From Mucilaginibacter sp. (GTDB lineage: Bacteria; Bacteroidota; Bacteroidia; Sphingobacteriales; Sphingobacteriaceae), in contig JAICXZ010000120.1 of NCBI GenBank assembly GCA_025934475.1, positions 1 to 7,845 of the forward strand: a stretch of DNA of 7,845 bases. Reading direction: 5' to 3'. The notes under the pieces were generated by a model that saw only the letters and a list, made by a program, of their open reading frames with translations, ran no database searches and was not told the origin of the DNA. The position numbers and the translations under genes are program-made. Shown in pieces: positions 6,004 to 7,845 of the stretch (its first letter is position 1; each line of letters opens with the position of its first letter).

Positions 6004-6552
6004 TTAGGCGTCCTGCTTGTGAGCCGACTCTTCGCTGTCTGCAGGTCCAAACATGGCTTGCAGTTTGCGGATCTGTCTTTGACGGTTGAAATATTCATCC
6101 ATCAGGTACGCAGGTATGAAACCGCCCATCCAGAAGGCAGCAACGAACAGATTGGAAAGGCCACGTGACAAAAAGAAAGCCGATAAGCAGAAAAACACAA
6201 AGCCGAACAACGAATAATAATTGGACTGCTTTATTTTTAATTTAAAGCCTTTCTCTTTAAAGGTGAGCCTGAAAGGCGATGTTAACAGCGGGATAAATAT
6301 GAAGTAGAATAGATTTTTTTGAGATAATGTGAGATCGTGCGCGATATTTTTCCTGATATAATTGTTCAGTTTTTCTATCTGCTTGAATTTGTAGTTTTTG
6401 ATCTCGTCTTCAGATATCTTGCGACCAGCGAGTTCTTCGAAAGCTACAGACACAGCCAATTCTGTATAGCCAAACTTGTTGTCTATAATCTCCATCAGCT
6501 TCTCTGTCGGAAGACTGGAGAAAGTAACCTGTAGCTCTTCTTTAGATACCAT
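6004..6552 (-). CDS. Small membrane protein of unknown function
   Basis: I do not recognise a named family. The 182-residue protein has a soluble N-terminal part (about 1-75) with a helical segment SLPTEKLMEIIDNK...YTELAVSVAFEELAGRKIS, a pattern met in uncharacterised Bacteroidota proteins in which a short helical unit precedes membrane helices. Hydrophobic segments follow at about 79-92 (NLFYFIFIPLLTSP), 112-129 (YYSLFGFVFFCLSAFFLS) and 134-151 (NLFVAAFWMGGFIPAYLM). A charged tail comes next (NRQRQIRKLQ, then an acidic end). There is no signal peptide. The ATG at 6550-6552 is the only reasonable start. It stands alone: the next gene on its strand upstream ends 226 bases away, and downstream is the repeat region with a plausible terminator. 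The gene is probably real given its length, coherent composition and clear membrane pattern; function is unknown. Confidence 0.75.
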   Translation of the reverse strand: MVSKEELQVTFSSLPTEKLMEIIDNKFGYTELAVSVAFEELAGRKISEDEIKNYKFKQIEKLNNYIRKNIAHDLTLSQKNLFYFIFIPLLTSPFRLTFKEKGFKLKIKQSNYYSLFGFVFFCLSAFFLSRGLSNLFVAAFWMGGFIPAYLMDEYFNRQRQIRKLQAMFGPADSEESAHKQDA

Positions 6553-6598
6553 TTAAGGTAGTGGTATTATAATTGGTGTTTAGTTGACAGATAACACT

Positions 6599-6606
6599 CA
6601 AAGTTA
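6599..6606 (-). promoter_or_regulatory. Candidate -7 promoter element for the small membrane protein gene
   Basis: On the minus strand this reads TAACTTTG, a full match to TAnnTTTG. It implies a transcript start near 6593 and a leader of about 40 bases before the ATG at 6552. No TTTG is found at the expected -33 distance. The rest of the 226-base AT-rich gap (6553-6778) shows no gene, RNA or clear hairpin. Confidence 0.35.
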
Positions 6607-6778
6607 ACGCTATGGATTTGCTTATCCTAATATTCTTTAACAAATATTTACGCAAAGGGTTACGTTATGTTAATGTCTTTCTGTAAGTTATAGTTAAATG
6701 AAGTGCACTATACCTTAATTTTTGCCGCTCTTTAACTATTTATTATAATAGGATTAGCAAGCGCGGAACCGGATGGGT

Positions 6779-7845
6779 TTACGGCTTTTTTACTTTGAAA
6801 TTATTTTTACCTGCTTTAGAAACGCGGGAGACCGCCAGGATAGAAACAGAGCCGGAAGCTGTTATTTTGCGGATGATATTGTTGTTCTCGTCGGAAACAT
6901 ACAGATTGCCCAACGCGTCGATCGCGATGCCTGCAGGCGTATTGAAAGTAGCTTGTGTACCATTGGCATTTCCTGCGCCTTTGACGCCACTGCCCGCAAA
7001 TGTGCTCACGGTCCCGTCGGGCGTTACTTTGCGGATCAGGTTGTTTCCGGAGTCGGCTACATAGATATTTCCTGATGCATCAACTGCCAGGCCGAATGGC
7101 GAATTAAAGGTCGCACCGCTGCCTTTTCCGTTGTCTTTCCCGGCACTGCCATCTCCGGCTAGTGTGCTTACCTGGCCCGAAGGCGTTATTTTACGAATCT
7201 CGTTATTGCCATTGTCGGCTACATAAATATTTCCCGATGCGTCTACCGCAACGCTTTCAGGCAGATTAAACCTGGCGGCTGTGTCAAGCCCATCGGCTGA
7301 CCCTGATACGCCTGGCTTGCCGGCGACAGTGCTTACTATGCCTGTCGGGGTGATTTTGCGAATCAGATCGTTACCATAGTCGGCCACATATACATTACCT
7401 GATTGATCGGTAGCGACACCTAAAGGCGAATTGAAAGTAGCTGTGTCTGCTCCATCAGCGGAGCCGGGTATGCCTGTTCCGGCAAAAGTGCTTACAGTAC
7501 CATCAGGCGCAATCTTCCGTATCATATTATTGCCCGCATCGGCAACATAAACATTATTTGAACCATCAACGGCAACCGAAAATGGTTTATTGAAACTGGC
7601 GAGTGTATCGACGCCGTTGGCAGAACCGGGAACGTCGGGCATACCTGCAAAGGTGCTTACCACAAGGCCCGGGGTCATCTCGCGGATAATGGAATTACCC
7701 TGGTCGGCAACGTAAAGATTACCTGCCTGATCAAGCGTCATCCCAAACGGATGATCAAAACGCGCGGCCTTACCCGTACCATTAGCAAAGCCTGCTGAAT
7801 CGCTGCCGGCGATGATGGTAGTGTCTGAATAACGGCTGGGTGATA
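6779..7845 (-). CDS. NHL-repeat beta-propeller protein, 5' end outside the window
   Basis: The gene enters from the right edge. Although an ATG lies at 7739-7741, the same frame stays open for 34 more codons to the edge and encodes more of the same repeat (TIIAGS...FANGTG.AARFDHPFG), so that ATG is internal. The visible 354 residues form six repeats, each of the form VSTFAG...ADG..ATFN.P.G.AVD.SGN.YVAD.GN..IRK.TP.G, 53-55 residues long. At DNA level the conserved TCGG of the YVAD-GN region recurs at 6891, 7053, 7215, 7380, 7539 and 7704, always a multiple of three apart. Six NHL blades could complete one propeller. After the last repeat comes a short basic tail (VSRVSKAGKNNFKVKKP) with no type IX sorting domain. 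NHL propellers bind proteins, nucleic acids or sugars, and some relatives are lactonases; no active-site residues are identifiable here. The N-terminus, including any signal peptide, is not visible. Confidence 0.9.
   Translation of the reverse strand, partial: SPSRYSDTTIIAGSDSAGFANGTGKAARFDHPFGMTLDQAGNLYVADQGNSIIREMTPGLVVSTFAGMPDVPGSANGVDTLASFNKPFSVAVDGSNNVYVADAGNNMIRKIAPDGTVSTFAGTGIPGSADGADTATFNSPLGVATDQSGNVYVADYGNDLIRKITPTGIVSTVAGKPGVSGSADGLDTAARFNLPESVAVDASGNIYVADNGNNEIRKITPSGQVSTLAGDGSAGKDNGKGSGATFNSPFGLAVDASGNIYVADSGNNLIRKVTPDGTVSTFAGSGVKGAGNANGTQATFNTPAGIAIDALGNLYVSDENNNIIRKITASGSVSILAVSRVSKAGKNNFKVKKP
6891..7734 (-). repeat. Six tandem in-frame repeats of about 162 bases
   Basis: These are the coding repeats of the NHL propeller. 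Spacings between equivalent points are 162, 162, 165, 159 and 165 bases. The units at about 7053 and 7215 are the most similar in nucleotide sequence over the IYVAD region, which suggests the most recent duplication or gene conversion. Such repeats may be unstable by recombination. Confidence 0.8.

Noticed and set aside
6566..6589. TATAAT on the minus strand (6566-6571) and TTGACA on the plus strand (6584-6589), resembling E. coli-type promoter boxes
   Set aside because: They are on opposite strands without a partner box at 16-18 bases, and Bacteroidota primary sigma factors use a different consensus.
6891..7734. Regular repeats about 162 bases apart, considered as a CRISPR-like or satellite array
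   Set aside because: The units are in-frame coding repeats of an NHL propeller, too long and too divergent for a CRISPR array.

Overview
The window looks like an ordinary chromosomal stretch from a Bacteroidota bacterium, most likely of the Sphingobacteriaceae type (Mucilaginibacter- or Pedobacter-like). This is inferred from protein style (many exported proteins with signal peptides ending in AQ, PD40 and NHL propellers, a secreted GH2 enzyme with a DUF4982 module), from moderate GC content, from the absence of clear Shine-Dalgarno sites before most starts, and from a few matches to the Bacteroidota -7 promoter motif TAnnTTTG. No rRNA, tRNA, CRISPR array, transposase, phage gene or integrase was seen.

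Layout from left to right. A peptide methionine sulfoxide reductase A gene (minus, 5-553) is divergent from a small DoxX-like four-helix membrane protein gene (plus, 652-1050). Next comes a large secreted GH2 beta-galactosidase-type enzyme (plus, 1161-3596). It ends five bases from the end of a convergent minus-strand cluster of three exported-protein genes. In transcription order these encode a PD40 beta-propeller protein (5655/5721 down to 4681), a DUF1579-like protein (4673 down to 4164) and an SRPBCC/AHSA1-like protein (4153 down to 3602). Gaps inside the cluster are about 7 and 10 bases, so they are probably one operon, with a candidate promoter at 5688-5695.

Upstream of that operon is a gene-free stretch of about 280-350 bases. 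It holds a short inverted repeat (5718-5734) and two related GC-rich hairpins (5812-5845 and 5857-5891), which look like copies of a dispersed palindromic repeat with terminator-like T-runs facing opposite ways. Beyond it, on the minus strand, are a small membrane protein of unknown function (6552 to 6004) and an NHL-repeat propeller protein (6779 to the window edge). The NHL gene's 5' end lies outside the window, because the frame stays open to base 7845.

The genes do not form one visible pathway. MsrA repairs oxidised methionine. The GH2 enzyme probably trims galactosides outside the cytoplasm, but no SusC/SusD pair or regulator is present. The exported operon is the only multi-gene unit and its role is unknown. 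I found no evidence of a new defence, mobile or biosynthetic system. The items most worth a second look are the paired palindromes, the three-gene exported operon, and a sharp GC dip inside the GH2 gene.
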